A DNA stretch of 64,000 nt from Streptomyces monomycini (GTDB taxonomy: Bacteria; Actinomycetota; Actinomycetes; Streptomycetales; Streptomycetaceae), in the NCBI RefSeq assembly GCF_022271435.1, contig NZ_JAFIQY010000006.1, forward strand, positions 248,001-312,000, read 5' to 3'. Within the stretch, counting starts at the first letter, position 1; each line of letters starts with the position of its first letter. The notes under the pieces were generated by a model. The model worked only from the letters and a program-made list of their open reading frames with translations, was not told where the DNA came from and made no database searches. Below are positions 1 to 7,982 of the stretch, piece after piece. Position numbers and translations under genes: made by a program.

Positions 1-857
1 TGGGCGTACCGTTCGGCACCCTGCTCGCCCAGCAGATCAACTGGCGCGCCACCTTCGTCGCCATCGCGGTCCTGGGCGTACTCGGTTTCCTCGGCGTCGC
101 CAGGCTGGTCCCGGCACAGGCCGTGAAGGCGGCAGCCCCGATGGGCCAGGAGATCGCCGTCTTCCGCAACCCCCAGGTCGGGCTGGCGATGCTGATGACG
201 GTCCTCGGCTTCGGCGGTGTCTTCGCGGCCGTCACCTACCTCGCCTCGATGATGACCGAGGTCGCCGGTTTTGCCCCGTCGTCCGTCGTCTGGCTCACGG
301 CCGTCTTCGGCCTGGGAATGGTCGGCGGCAACCTCGTCTCGGGACGGTTCACCGACCGCCACATGATGCCGATGCTGTACGTGTCACTGGTCGGGCTCGC
401 GCTCTCGCTGGCCGCGTTCAGCTTCGCCGCCCACGACAAGGCCGCCGCGACCGTCACCATCGCTCTCATCGGCGCCTTCGGTTTCGCGACCGTGCCACCG
501 CTGCAGAAGCGGATCATGGATCAGGCGGCGACCGCCCCCACCCTCGCCTCGGTCGGCAACATCGCGGCCTTCAACTTCGGCAACGCGCTCGCCTCCTGGC
601 TCGGCGGGATCGTCATCGCGGCGGGGCTCGGGCTGACCGCGCCGAACTGGGTCGGAGTGGGGATGACCGTCCTGGCACTGGGCGTCGCGGTCCTCGCGGG
701 AGCGTTGGAGCGGCGGGGCGGCAGCCTGGGGGGCGGTCGCGGAGCGCGCAGCGGCGCGGACGAGCGCAGTGACGCGGACGAGCGCAGCGGCGCAGATGAG
801 CGCAGCGGTCAGGTTGTCGCTTCGGGAGCCGGGGCCGGATCCGGAGCCGGGATCTAA
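1..857 (+). CDS. MFS transporter, C-terminal part (5' end outside window)
   Basis: The reading frame is open from the first bases, so the start lies upstream of the window. The first visible residues (GVPFGTLLAQQINWRATF) resemble the central part of DHA1-type major facilitator exporters. About seven hydrophobic membrane segments follow, then a hydrophilic tail built from near repeats of DERSGADERS and an SGAGAGSGAG stretch. Family knowledge suggests a proton-driven drug or sugar efflux pump in the plasma membrane; the substrate cannot be read. The repetitive tail is cytoplasmic and probably disordered. No partner gene is visible because the upstream side is cut off. Confidence 0.85.
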   Translation, partial: GVPFGTLLAQQINWRATFVAIAVLGVLGFLGVARLVPAQAVKAAAPMGQEIAVFRNPQVGLAMLMTVLGFGGVFAAVTYLASMMTEVAGFAPSSVVWLTAVFGLGMVGGNLVSGRFTDRHMMPMLYVSLVGLALSLAAFSFAAHDKAAATVTIALIGAFGFATVPPLQKRIMDQAATAPTLASVGNIAAFNFGNALASWLGGIVIAAGLGLTAPNWVGVGMTVLALGVAVLAGALERRGGSLGGGRGARSGADERSDADERSGADERSGQVVASGAGAGSGAGI

Positions 858-1184
858 GCCGGGGCCAGGTCCGAGGTGACGGTCGGCAGCGCTGAGGGAG
901 AGGCGGCGGTGACCGTACGCGGTCAGGCGGCCGGATTCCTCGGGCCGGTTCTGTAGCCCATTGAAGGGGCCGGGTCCCGTACCGGAGCCGAGCCCCGCCT
1001 CGGAGCGGAGGACCTACCCAGGCCCCGACTCATCCCCCGTTCACAGACGACCGCACCCGGCCGGCCCACCCGTCCGTGCGCTCCAAGCACCACCCGAGCA
1101 CGCCTAGTACCTGCCCATAGGAATCCGCACAACCCACGCACACCCGTACTTACCCGTACGCACTCACACACAGGAGCGCCCCTC
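858..1184. other. Intergenic region, no gene seen
   Basis: About 330 bases between the transporter and the GlcG/HbpS-like gene. Open frames here have no recognisable protein. The last part, near 1172, holds a Shine-Dalgarno-like AGGAG for the next gene. I see no convincing terminator or operator. Confidence 0.5.
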
Positions 1185-1613
1185 ATGAGCACCACCCCGT
1201 CCGTCCGCCCGCTCACCACCCCCGACGCGGACGCCCTGATGGAAGCCGCCCGCGCCGCCGCCGCCGACCTCGGGGTCAAGGGCAGTGTCAGCGTCCTGGA
1301 CGCGGGCGGTCACCTGCTCGGCTTCCGGCGCGACGACACCGCCGTGCTGATCTCGGGCGAGACCAGCACCCGCAAGGCGTACACCGCGTTGCAGCTGGAC
1401 GCGCCGACCGCCGACCTCGTCGACGCCGTACGGCCCGACGGCCTCTTCCACACGCTGCCCACCGCGCTCGACCGCCCGCTGCTGTTCATCGCCGGTGGCG
1501 TACCGGTCCATCGGGACGGCCGCCTGATCGGCGCGATCGGCGTCGGCGGCGGTGCGCCGGAGCAGGACGACCGCATCGCCCGTGCCGCCATCGAGGCGGC
1601 GGGCCTCAACTGA
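1185..1613 (+). CDS. GlcG/HbpS family (heme-binding-like) protein
   Basis: A 142-residue protein with the whole GlcG/HbpS fold: N-terminal helix (ADALMEAARAAAADLG), a VLDAGGHLLGFRRDD strand-turn, then GGVPVHRDGRLIGAIGVGGG and EQDDRIARAAIEA at the C-terminus. Members include the Streptomyces redox-sensing heme protein HbpS and the glycolate-locus protein GlcG. No signal peptide is visible, so unlike HbpS it is probably cytoplasmic. AGGAG lies 8-12 bases before the ATG. No SenS/SenR kinase pair is adjacent, so a sensor role is unproven. It converges on, and overlaps by 8 bases, the next gene on the minus strand. Confidence 0.85.
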   Translation: MSTTPSVRPLTTPDADALMEAARAAAADLGVKGSVSVLDAGGHLLGFRRDDTAVLISGETSTRKAYTALQLDAPTADLVDAVRPDGLFHTLPTALDRPLLFIAGGVPVHRDGRLIGAIGVGGGAPEQDDRIARAAIEAAGLN

Positions 1614-1959
1614 CGACACCACTCGGGCGCTTACGCGCCCGTTCGCGGACCTCGGCCGACTGCGCAGCGCGCAGTCGGCCGCCGCGTCGGGTGAGGCCCC
1701 AGAGCTTGAGTACGGAGATGGCGGCGATGAAGAGGTGCGTGGCCGTCGCGACGGAGGGCGCGGGCACCATGCTCAGCCCGGTGTCCGGTGTCCGGTGTCC
1801 GGTGTCCGGTGTCCGGTGTCCGGTGTCCGGCGGGCCGGCCACGGCATCGGCCGCCAGCCGGTCGATGCCCGGGCGCAGGGAGAAGGCCGTCAGCAGTACG
1901 GTCGCCACGGTCAACCAGAACTTGACGACGCGGCGCACAGGCCGACTGAGCTGCTTCAT
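1606..1959 (-). CDS. Small membrane protein with PDTGHRT tandem repeat
   Basis: A 117-residue protein of unknown function, starting MKQLSRPVRRVVKFW. One hydrophobic segment lies at about residues 12-30 and a second at about 70-87 (THLFIAAISVLKLWGL). A positively charged RRGGRLR tail suggests a two-pass plasma-membrane protein. Between the helices is PDTGHRTPDTGHRTPDTG, encoded by seven copies of a 7-bp unit. Because 7 is not a multiple of 3, any change in copy number other than by three shifts the frame. The frame stays open upstream, but the residues before this ATG look like noise. Confidence 0.55.
   Translation of the reverse strand: MKQLSRPVRRVVKFWLTVATVLLTAFSLRPGIDRLAADAVAGPPDTGHRTPDTGHRTPDTGLSMVPAPSVATATHLFIAAISVLKLWGLTRRGGRLRAAQSAEVRERARKRPSGVVS
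1779..1830. repeat. Seven copies of a 7-bp tandem repeat (CGGTGTC)
   Basis: Seven perfect head-to-tail units from 1779 to 1827 plus a partial unit. They lie inside the small membrane protein gene and encode its PDTGHRT repeat on the minus strand. A perfect repeat of this kind is prone to slippage. Confidence 0.9.
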
Positions 1960-2146
1960 GATCCACGGTCGCGTCCGGCGGGCAGCGCGGCATCTGACGG
2001 TGGGAGTATCCGGTCGTATGCGCGGTTGAGTAGCAGTGGCGCCAGGGGAATGGTCGGTGAGCGTCTGTGCCTGGGGCTCCGTGAGAGCCGAGGGGCCGGT
2101 GTTACGCACGGGACGCCACGGCTTCCCCACCTCTACGCTCGCAGGT

Positions 2147-2779
2147 ATGGGGAGACTGCATCTGTTCGACATGGACGGCACGCTGCTCTACGGCTCGGCG
2201 GCCGCCGTCGAGATATCCCGGCAACTCGGACTGGACCGGGAGATCGCCGAGCTGGAGCGGGCGTTCATCGCCGGCGAGCTCACGCCGCTGCGCTTCGCGG
2301 AGCTGGCGTGCGAGCTGTGGGGTGAGCTGACCGATGAACTGGTGACGGCGGCTTTCGAGGGCGCGCCGTGGCTGGCCGGCATCCAAGAGGTGTGGGCCGA
2401 CATCCGGGCGCGGGGTGAGCGGTGCGCGGTGATCTCCTTGTCACCGGGGTTCTTCGTCGAGCGGCTGACGGTCTGGGGAGCGGATGCCGCACACGGCTCA
2501 CGCTGGCCCGCGCTGCCTATTCGCGAACCGGTGGAACCGGACGGGATACTTTCCGCGTCTGCAAAGGTGAGCATTATGGATGAACTGTGCGCCAAGTTCG
2601 GTCTGCGCCGGTCCGACTGTGTGGCGTACGGCGATTCCATGTCCGACACCGCCCTGTTCGCGGCCGTTCCCGCTTCCGTGGCGGTGAATGCGGACCACCA
2701 TGTCAGCGACCTGGCCTCATACGCATACGACGGCCGTGACCTGCGCGAGGCGTACGAACTCGTGCGGGCCGACGGGTAA
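2147..2779 (+). CDS. HAD-superfamily phosphatase (SerB-like)
   Basis: A 210-residue haloacid-dehalogenase-type phosphatase. Motif I (FDMDGTLL) is at residues 6-13, motif II is probably VISLSPGFF, and motif IV is YGDSMSD, with Asp as the expected nucleophile and metal ligands. The helical cap between motifs I and II resembles phosphoserine-phosphatase-like members, so a small phosphomonoester is the likely substrate, but the exact one is unknown. The ATG at 2147 was chosen because it directly precedes the conserved domain; the frame is open further upstream without family similarity. It probably acts alone in the cytoplasm. Confidence 0.85.
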   Translation: MGRLHLFDMDGTLLYGSAAAVEISRQLGLDREIAELERAFIAGELTPLRFAELACELWGELTDELVTAAFEGAPWLAGIQEVWADIRARGERCAVISLSPGFFVERLTVWGADAAHGSRWPALPIREPVEPDGILSASAKVSIMDELCAKFGLRRSDCVAYGDSMSDTALFAAVPASVAVNADHHVSDLASYAYDGRDLREAYELVRADG

Positions 2780-3241
2780 TTCCCGGCTGCCTGCGAACGA
2801 TCGGTACTTCTTGTCGGCCCGCTGAATCGTGTCCTATGGGGCGGAACGCGGAAATCGACGGGCCCGGAGTAAGTGCCTCCGGTACAGGGGTTGTGGATTC
2901 AAGTACTGCGGGTATGGTCTAGTCCGGTTGAGCGGGGCGACTGCTTCCGGCGGCCTGTGACCGTGCGGCGGTGCGGTACATGAAGCCTGCCAGTTTACGG
3001 GCAGAGCGGTCCGCCGCGCCCGGACTTCCCGTTGTTTGTCCGGTGCGCCGGGGCCGGGTGGCACGCTGCGGAGAAGGAGTCCGCGCGGTACCGGACGAAC
3101 GCGAAGTGTATCCGCTACGGAGGGTGTTGCCGGGGCAGCTCTGATCGATTAGGTATTCCGAAGCGGTGCGAGGAATTGCGGGCACATTCCGAACTGCGGA
3201 AGTGCGAAGACGATCGAAAGACGTTCGAGGCGAGGCAGACC
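2780..3241. other. Long 5' leader region before the globin gene
   Basis: A 460-base stretch without a recognisable gene. It is less GC-rich near 2910-2930 and 3140-3230 than its surroundings. Close to the globin start, ATTCCGAA followed by GCGG occurs twice, near 3154 and 3187, and the second copy forms a TTCCG/CGGAA dyad. These could be operator elements for a stress-responsive promoter. I could not match them to a known NsrR site. Confidence 0.35.
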
Positions 3242-4951
3242 ATGGACGCTCCGACCACCACGACAGCCGATAACGGCTCTTCTGGCGGCAGCAGTGGCGA
3301 TTGGGGATGGTTCACTCCGTCGAAGAAGTCCTCCGAAGGTCAGCAGGAGCCGACGGGCGGTCCGCACGAGTACGAAGGCGAGTACGGGCACGAGCACGAG
3401 GGCGAGCAGGCCGCAGAGAATGGTTACGGTCGCCCCCAGGGCAGTCACGTTCACGACAGTCGCGCCCATGACAGCCACGGCCAGGGCAGCCACGGCCAGG
3501 ACAGGCACGGCGTACCGGATGACGGTTACGGCCAGGAGCGGGCACCCGGGCGGCCGGTCAGCTCGATAAGGCCGGTGGGCACGGCGGCGGAGCGCGAGCG
3601 GGCACCCGAAGAGCGGGGCGCGGGGAGCTCGGCGCACGAGGGCGTACGGAATGGGGCTTCGGCCGGGTACGGGCCCGGGCCCGTACCCGGGGACGGGGCC
3701 GGGGTCGGTTCTTCCGGGCGGGCGGATGAGGCTTTTGTCCCCGCGCGTGAGGCTGCCTCTACGGCAGGCCCAGTCGGCGCCGCGTCCACCGCCGCTCGTC
3801 CGGCCGCTGCCGACTCCGGCGAAGCGATGCTCATCCGGCGGACTCTGGACGAGATCGAGCCCGTGGCGGACAAGGTCACCTCATACTTCTACGCGTTGCT
3901 CTTCGTGCACCACCCCGACCTGCGTGCGCTCTTTCCGGCTGCGATGGACGCCCAACGTGACCGGCTGTTCAAGGCGTTGCTCACCTCCGTCAAGAACGTC
4001 GACGACACGGACTACATCACCGCATACCTCTCACACCTCGGGCGCGGGCACCGTAAGTACGGCACGCTGGCCGAGCACTACCCCGCCGTCGGCGAATGCC
4101 TGCTGAACGCCCTCGCCCGGTACGCCCCCGGCACCTGGAACCCGGAGGCCGAAGCCGCGTGGGTGCGGGCGTACACCACCATTTCGCAGATCATGATCGA
4201 CGCTGCCGCCGCGGACGAGGCGGTGGCCCCCGCCTGGTGGCAGGCCGAGGTCGTCTCGCACGAGCTGCGTACACCCGACATCGCTGTCGTCACCGTCCGG
4301 CCCGACCAGCCCTACCCCTTTCTGGCCGGTCAGTACGCCAGTGTGGAAACCCCCTGGTGGCCGCGCATTTGGCGGCACTACTCCTTCGCCGCGGCGCCCC
4401 GCTCCGACGGCCTGCTCTCCTTTCACGTGAAAGCCGTACCGGCCGGCTGGGTGTCCAACGCCATGGTCCATCGCGCCCGCCCCGGCGATGTCGTCCGGCT
4501 CGGTTCCCCATCCGGTTCCATGACCGTGGACCACACCACTGACAACGGGCTGTTGTGCCTGGGCGGCGGTACGGGCATCGCCCCGATCAAGGCCCTGGTC
4601 GAGGACGTCGCCGAGCGTGGCCACCGGCGTCCGATGGAGGTCTTCTACGGTGCTCGCAGCAGCCACGACCTCTACGACCTCGACACCATGCTGCGGCTGG
4701 AACAGAACCACCCCTGGCTGTCCGTACGCCCGGTCGTGGCCACCGGACGCCCCGCCGGACCGGCCAACAGCATCAGCGGCCAACTCCCCGACGCGGTGCG
4801 TCAGTACGGACCCTGGAGGGAATATGAGGCCTACTTGTCCGGGCCGCCCGGAATGATACGCAACGGCGTGGACGCATTGGTGGGGGTCGGCATTCCCTCC
4901 GACCGCATACGGCACGACTCCGTGGAAGAGCTGGTCGCGGCGGGAGATTGA
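3242..4951 (+). CDS. Globin-coupled FAD/NAD(P)H reductase (flavohemoprotein-like) with disordered N-terminus
   Basis: A 569-residue protein. Residues 1-190 are low-complexity, with a His-rich stretch at about 70-90. A globin domain follows at about 193-325: Tyr217 is the likely B10 residue, Phe231 of ALFP the CD1 residue and His270 (GRGHRKYG) the proximal heme ligand. The reductase part has the FAD motif RHYS at 378-381, the nucleotide-binding GGGTGIAP at 441-448, and a C-terminal YLSGPPGM. Flavohemoproteins turn nitric oxide into nitrate using NAD(P)H; this architecture makes that the likely role, by inference. The ATG at 3242 begins the protein-like sequence; the frame is open upstream. The next gene starts 3 bases after the stop, so the two are probably co-translated. 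Confidence 0.88.
   Translation: MDAPTTTTADNGSSGGSSGDWGWFTPSKKSSEGQQEPTGGPHEYEGEYGHEHEGEQAAENGYGRPQGSHVHDSRAHDSHGQGSHGQDRHGVPDDGYGQERAPGRPVSSIRPVGTAAERERAPEERGAGSSAHEGVRNGASAGYGPGPVPGDGAGVGSSGRADEAFVPAREAASTAGPVGAASTAARPAAADSGEAMLIRRTLDEIEPVADKVTSYFYALLFVHHPDLRALFPAAMDAQRDRLFKALLTSVKNVDDTDYITAYLSHLGRGHRKYGTLAEHYPAVGECLLNALARYAPGTWNPEAEAAWVRAYTTISQIMIDAAAADEAVAPAWWQAEVVSHELRTPDIAVVTVRPDQPYPFLAGQYASVETPWWPRIWRHYSFAAAPRSDGLLSFHVKAVPAGWVSNAMVHRARPGDVVRLGSPSGSMTVDHTTDNGLLCLGGGTGIAPIKALVEDVAERGHRRPMEVFYGARSSHDLYDLDTMLRLEQNHPWLSVRPVVATGRPAGPANSISGQLPDAVRQYGPWREYEAYLSGPPGMIRNGVDALVGVGIPSDRIRHDSVEELVAAGD
4420..4433. other. parS-like palindrome inside the globin gene
   Basis: CTTTCACGTGAAAG is a perfect 14-bp palindrome. 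It matches the Streptomyces parS motif GTTTCACGTGAAAC at 12 of 14 positions and differs only at the two outer bases. It may be a weak ParB site or coincidence within codons for SFHVKA. Confidence 0.3.
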
Positions 4952-4954
4952 GCA

Positions 4955-6004
4955 TTGACGACACATGGTGATCACGGTTTGGCAGCACAGGGTGGGAACG
5001 GTTTGACGGCTTACGGCGAACTCGGCGCGGCCGGGGTTCCGGACGCGTACGGCCTGGTGGGGCCGGGTGAGGGCCCGGGCGGCCGAACCGGGACGGGCGT
5101 GCGGGAGGCGCGTCCGGGCAGCGACGGCGAGCACCTGGTGCAGCAGCGGCTGGGTACGGCCGAACGCGCCGACCGGTTCTACGACGACCAGGTGCTCGAC
5201 CATCTCAACGCCCGGATGCGGGAGTTCGTGGGCCGGCAGGAGATGTTCTTCCTGGCGACGGCCGACCGGCACGGTGAGTGCGACTCCACGTTCCGCGCCG
5301 GGCCGCCCGGGTTCCTCCAGGTACTGGACGAGCGGACGCTCGCGTACCCGGAGTACCGCGGGAACGGCGTCATGGCATCCGTCGGGAATCTGTCCGAGAA
5401 CCCGCATCTGGGCATCCTGATGATCGACTTCACGCGCGACCGCATCGGGCTGCACGTCAACGGGCGGGCGCGGGTGGTCATGGACGACGAGATGCGGGCG
5501 CGGCATCCGTACCTGCCCACCGACCCGGTGCCCGGCCGACGGGCCCAGTTGTGGGTGGAGGTCGCGGTTGAGGAAACGTATATCCACTGCGCCAAGCACA
5601 TCCCGCACCTGCAAAAGGTGCCCCGGCAGGCGAGCGGCTCGCGCGCTTGGGGCACGGACGACGCCAAGCGCAAGGGCGGAGACTTCTTCGGCGCGGCGGC
5701 GGAGGCGGCTGCCCGCCGAGAGGAAGGGGACCCCGCCTCTCACGCGGACAGCTCCTCCCACCCGACACCGGATATTCGGGGGACCCGGGTAGTACGGGAG
5801 GCCCCGAGAGCTTCGAGGCCCCAGGGAGCCCAAGAAACCCAGGGTGCCCGGGTGGCTCAAGAGGTCCGGGAGGCCCAAGCGACCCAAGCGACCCAGGAAG
5901 TCCGAGAGCAGGTGGAGCGCGAAGTCGAGCAGGTGCTCGCTCGCGCCCGGTCGCGTGCCCCCGCCGCCGTCGAAGGAGGCGGCTTTCAGGGTTGGTTCGG
6001 GTAG
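4955..6004 (+). CDS. Pyridoxamine 5'-phosphate oxidase-family protein, coupled to the globin gene
   Basis: A 349-residue protein with a TTG start 3 bases after the globin stop. The core, at about residues 60-230, is a split-barrel flavin-binding domain of the PNPOx family (REFVGRQEMFFLATADRHGECDSTFRAG, then NPHLGILMIDF and HVNGRARVV). The C-terminal 110 residues are Gln/Ala/Glu-rich repeats (AQETQGARVAQEV, QATQATQEV) that could form a coiled coil. The family binds FMN, F420 or heme; the cofactor is not determined here. Tight coupling suggests it works with the globin-reductase, perhaps in nitrosative or oxidative stress. No SD is obvious, which fits translational coupling. Confidence 0.78.
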   Translation: MTTHGDHGLAAQGGNGLTAYGELGAAGVPDAYGLVGPGEGPGGRTGTGVREARPGSDGEHLVQQRLGTAERADRFYDDQVLDHLNARMREFVGRQEMFFLATADRHGECDSTFRAGPPGFLQVLDERTLAYPEYRGNGVMASVGNLSENPHLGILMIDFTRDRIGLHVNGRARVVMDDEMRARHPYLPTDPVPGRRAQLWVEVAVEETYIHCAKHIPHLQKVPRQASGSRAWGTDDAKRKGGDFFGAAAEAAARREEGDPASHADSSSHPTPDIRGTRVVREAPRASRPQGAQETQGARVAQEVREAQATQATQEVREQVEREVEQVLARARSRAPAAVEGGGFQGWFG

Positions 6005-6085
6005 GCCCCGGGCGCGGGCAGGAGGGCGGCGAAGAGCGCGCGGGGAGATCGGGTCGCGCCGTACGCCGAGGTGGGCCGCTTCACA

Positions 6086-6565
6086 TCACCCGAGGTCAGG
6101 CGCGTGCATCGCCCGTACGCCCTCGATGTTGCCGTCGAGGTAGTGGCGCAGGGACAGCGGCACGACCTCGGCCGAGGCGATGCCCACCCGGGTGAACGGC
6201 ACCCGGACGATCTCGTACTGGCCGCAGGGCTCTTCCACCTCCGGCCCGTGCCGCAGCGCGAGGTCCATCGACTCCAGGCGGCAGACGAAGAAGTGCTGCA
6301 CCTTCACCCCGTCCACCCCGCCCTCGCTGATGTGTTCGACGGTGTCGACGAAGACCGGGACGACGTCGGAGATCTTGGCGCCCAGCTCCTCGTGGAGTTC
6401 GCGGTGCAGGGCGTCCACGACCGTGGCGTCCTCCGGCTCGACCCCGCCGCCGGGAGTGATCCAGTACGGGGCCCGGCCGGGCTTGGTGCGCTTGATCAGA
6501 ACGATGTCGGCACCGTCCAGCAGGATCGCGCGGGCGGTGCGTTTGACGACTGGCCGTACGGTCAT
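6086..6565 (-). CDS. Nudix hydrolase
   Basis: A 159-residue protein starting MTVRPVVKRTARAILLDG. The Nudix box is clear: GGGVEPED, then RELHEELGA, with the helix entry two residues longer than the textbook spacing. Nudix enzymes cleave nucleoside diphosphates linked to another group, using the glutamates of the REXXEE core to bind metal. The substrate is unknown. The ATG at 6565 begins the beta-strand of the domain; the frame upstream is low complexity. The LysR gene upstream is on the same strand, with a G-rich spacer between them. Confidence 0.85.
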   Translation of the reverse strand: MTVRPVVKRTARAILLDGADIVLIKRTKPGRAPYWITPGGGVEPEDATVVDALHRELHEELGAKISDVVPVFVDTVEHISEGGVDGVKVQHFFVCRLESMDLALRHGPEVEEPCGQYEIVRVPFTRVGIASAEVVPLSLRHYLDGNIEGVRAMHAPDLG

Positions 6566-6831
6566 ACGGGACAGATGCCGCAGCCGGGGCTCCGTGAAAC
6601 CACCGTCCCACCAGTCCGCCGGGACTCGCCGCGAGCGGTGACGCGGACATTCTGGTGCGTGGGCCAACCGGCTACCTCCTGGCCCCGGCCCCTCCCGAGC
6701 GCTCCGCCGCCTCACGGCTCCCGCTGCCTCGCCGCCCCACCGAGTCCCCCTCCCTCCCCGCCCCCGCCGCCCCACTCCCTTCCGCCCCCTCCTTCCCCGC
6801 CTCCAGCCCCCCGTCCGAACGAACCCCCGCC
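6566..6831. other. Strand-asymmetric, nearly G-free stretch between LysR and Nudix genes
   Basis: From about 6703 to 6830 the plus strand is almost only C and T with few A. The minus strand, the sense strand for both neighbours, is therefore a run of G-tracts. A transcript reading from LysR into the Nudix gene would carry many runs of three or more G. No gene is seen. Confidence 0.5.
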
Positions 6832-7728
6832 TCACCAGTCCGCAGCAGCCCGAAGCAGCCACTCATGGGTCCGGGCGATGTGCGGCAGCGCCAGCGTCCC
6901 GGCCCGGGTCACGAGGAAGTACGTGCGCAGCGGCGGTACCGGAGGGTCGAGCAGGGCCACCGCTTCGCCGCTGTCCAGCGCCTCCGCGCACAGGTAGCGC
7001 GGCAGCACCGCCAGGCCGGCGCCCGCCATGACGCACGCCAGTACCGCCCGTAAGTCGGAGGCGATGACGGCCGCGGAGGCCGCGGGCGGCGTCTCGAAGA
7101 CCGCTGACCAGTACCGGGAGATCAGCGGGAGGCTTTCGTGGACCTCGACGAGCGGTACGGGGGCGAGGGCGTGCACGCCCTTCGCCTGGACGACCGCGGG
7201 GCCGCCGAGCCGGTCCGCCCACCGGGGGCCGGCTATCAGGACGTGCTCCTCGTCGCACAGCGGCGTGGCGGTGAGCAGGGCTCCGCGCGGCCTGGTGGTC
7301 GTGATCGCGAGGTCGTGGTGGCCGTCGGCCAGGCCGGACAGCAGCTCGTCTGCGGGGCCGAAGGCGGTCCGTACGCAGAGGCCCTGGTCTATGAGCGGCG
7401 CCAAGGCCGGTAACGCGCGCTGGGAGGTGAACTCCGGGGGACCGGCGAGGTGCAGGGTGCGGACGGCGGAGTCCTCGTCGAGTCCGGCTTCGGTGATCTC
7501 GGTGAGCGCGTCCAAGTGGGGGGCCACCTTGTGGGCGAGCTCGTCGCCGACGGTGGTGGGGGTCACGCCGCGGGCCTTACGGAGGAAGAGCGGGCGCCCC
7601 AACTGCCGCTCCAGGCTGCGTATCTGTCCGGTCACGGCGGGCTGGGAGAGGCCCAGCAGAGCGGCGGCGCGGGTGAAGGAACCCGCTCGGTGCACCGTGA
7701 CGAACGTGCGTAATAAAGCGAGGTCCAT
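6832..7728 (-). CDS. LysR-family transcriptional regulator
   Basis: A 298-residue protein. The N-terminal winged helix-turn-helix (LLRTFVTVHRAGSFTRAAALLGLSQPAVTGQIRSLE) is typical of LysR regulators, followed by a periplasmic-binding-protein-like effector domain. The ATG at 7728 has a strong GGGGAGG a few bases upstream and marks the domain start. From memory it corresponds to the LysR gene that sits beside cystathionine gamma-lyase in S. coelicolor. Its target is not obvious because the neighbouring genes run the same way; a palindrome in its own promoter (7771-7784) suggests autoregulation. Confidence 0.9.
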   Translation of the reverse strand: MDLALLRTFVTVHRAGSFTRAAALLGLSQPAVTGQIRSLERQLGRPLFLRKARGVTPTTVGDELAHKVAPHLDALTEITEAGLDEDSAVRTLHLAGPPEFTSQRALPALAPLIDQGLCVRTAFGPADELLSGLADGHHDLAITTTRPRGALLTATPLCDEEHVLIAGPRWADRLGGPAVVQAKGVHALAPVPLVEVHESLPLISRYWSAVFETPPAASAAVIASDLRAVLACVMAGAGLAVLPRYLCAEALDSGEAVALLDPPVPPLRTYFLVTRAGTLALPHIARTHEWLLRAAADW

Positions 7729-7770
7729 CCGTACCTCCCCTCCACTCCCGCCGAGTCGCCGACCGGCCAA

Positions 7771-7784
7771 CGATAAATTTGTCG
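7771..7784. promoter_or_regulatory. Candidate LysR operator
   Basis: CGATAAATTTGTCG is a near-perfect dyad (two positions off) in an unusually A/T-rich patch 43 bases before the LysR start. It fits the loose T-N11-A style of LysR boxes. The link to this regulator is inferred from position. Confidence 0.4.
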
Positions 7785-7868
7785 ATAGGGCTGTGTCGCC
7801 AGCGTGATTGGACACTGACGCTCAGTCAACTAGCCTTGTCTGCGCGGTTCGAAATGATGCGAACCGGG

Positions 7869-7903
7869 GCTGGCAGGGTGCCGAGGGGGGATACCCTGCC
7901 AGC
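7869..7903 (-). terminator. Hairpin after the cystathionine gamma-lyase gene
   Basis: Perfect 11-bp stem (GCTGGCAGGGT pairing with ACCCTGCCAGC) with a 13-base loop, about 80 bases downstream of the lyase stop. There is no clear U-tract on the minus strand, as is common for Streptomyces terminators. Confidence 0.7.
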
Positions 7904-7982
7904 CCGCTTTGCGTAGCGGCGTCGGTACGACACCGGTGACACCGGCTGCCGCCTCAGCCGCCCCCTCAGCCACCTGCTCCCG

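Noticed and set aside
4031..5887. A 618-codon open frame on the minus strand across the globin and PPOX genes
   Set aside because: It is the GC-frame shadow of well-supported plus-strand genes and has no recognisable domain.
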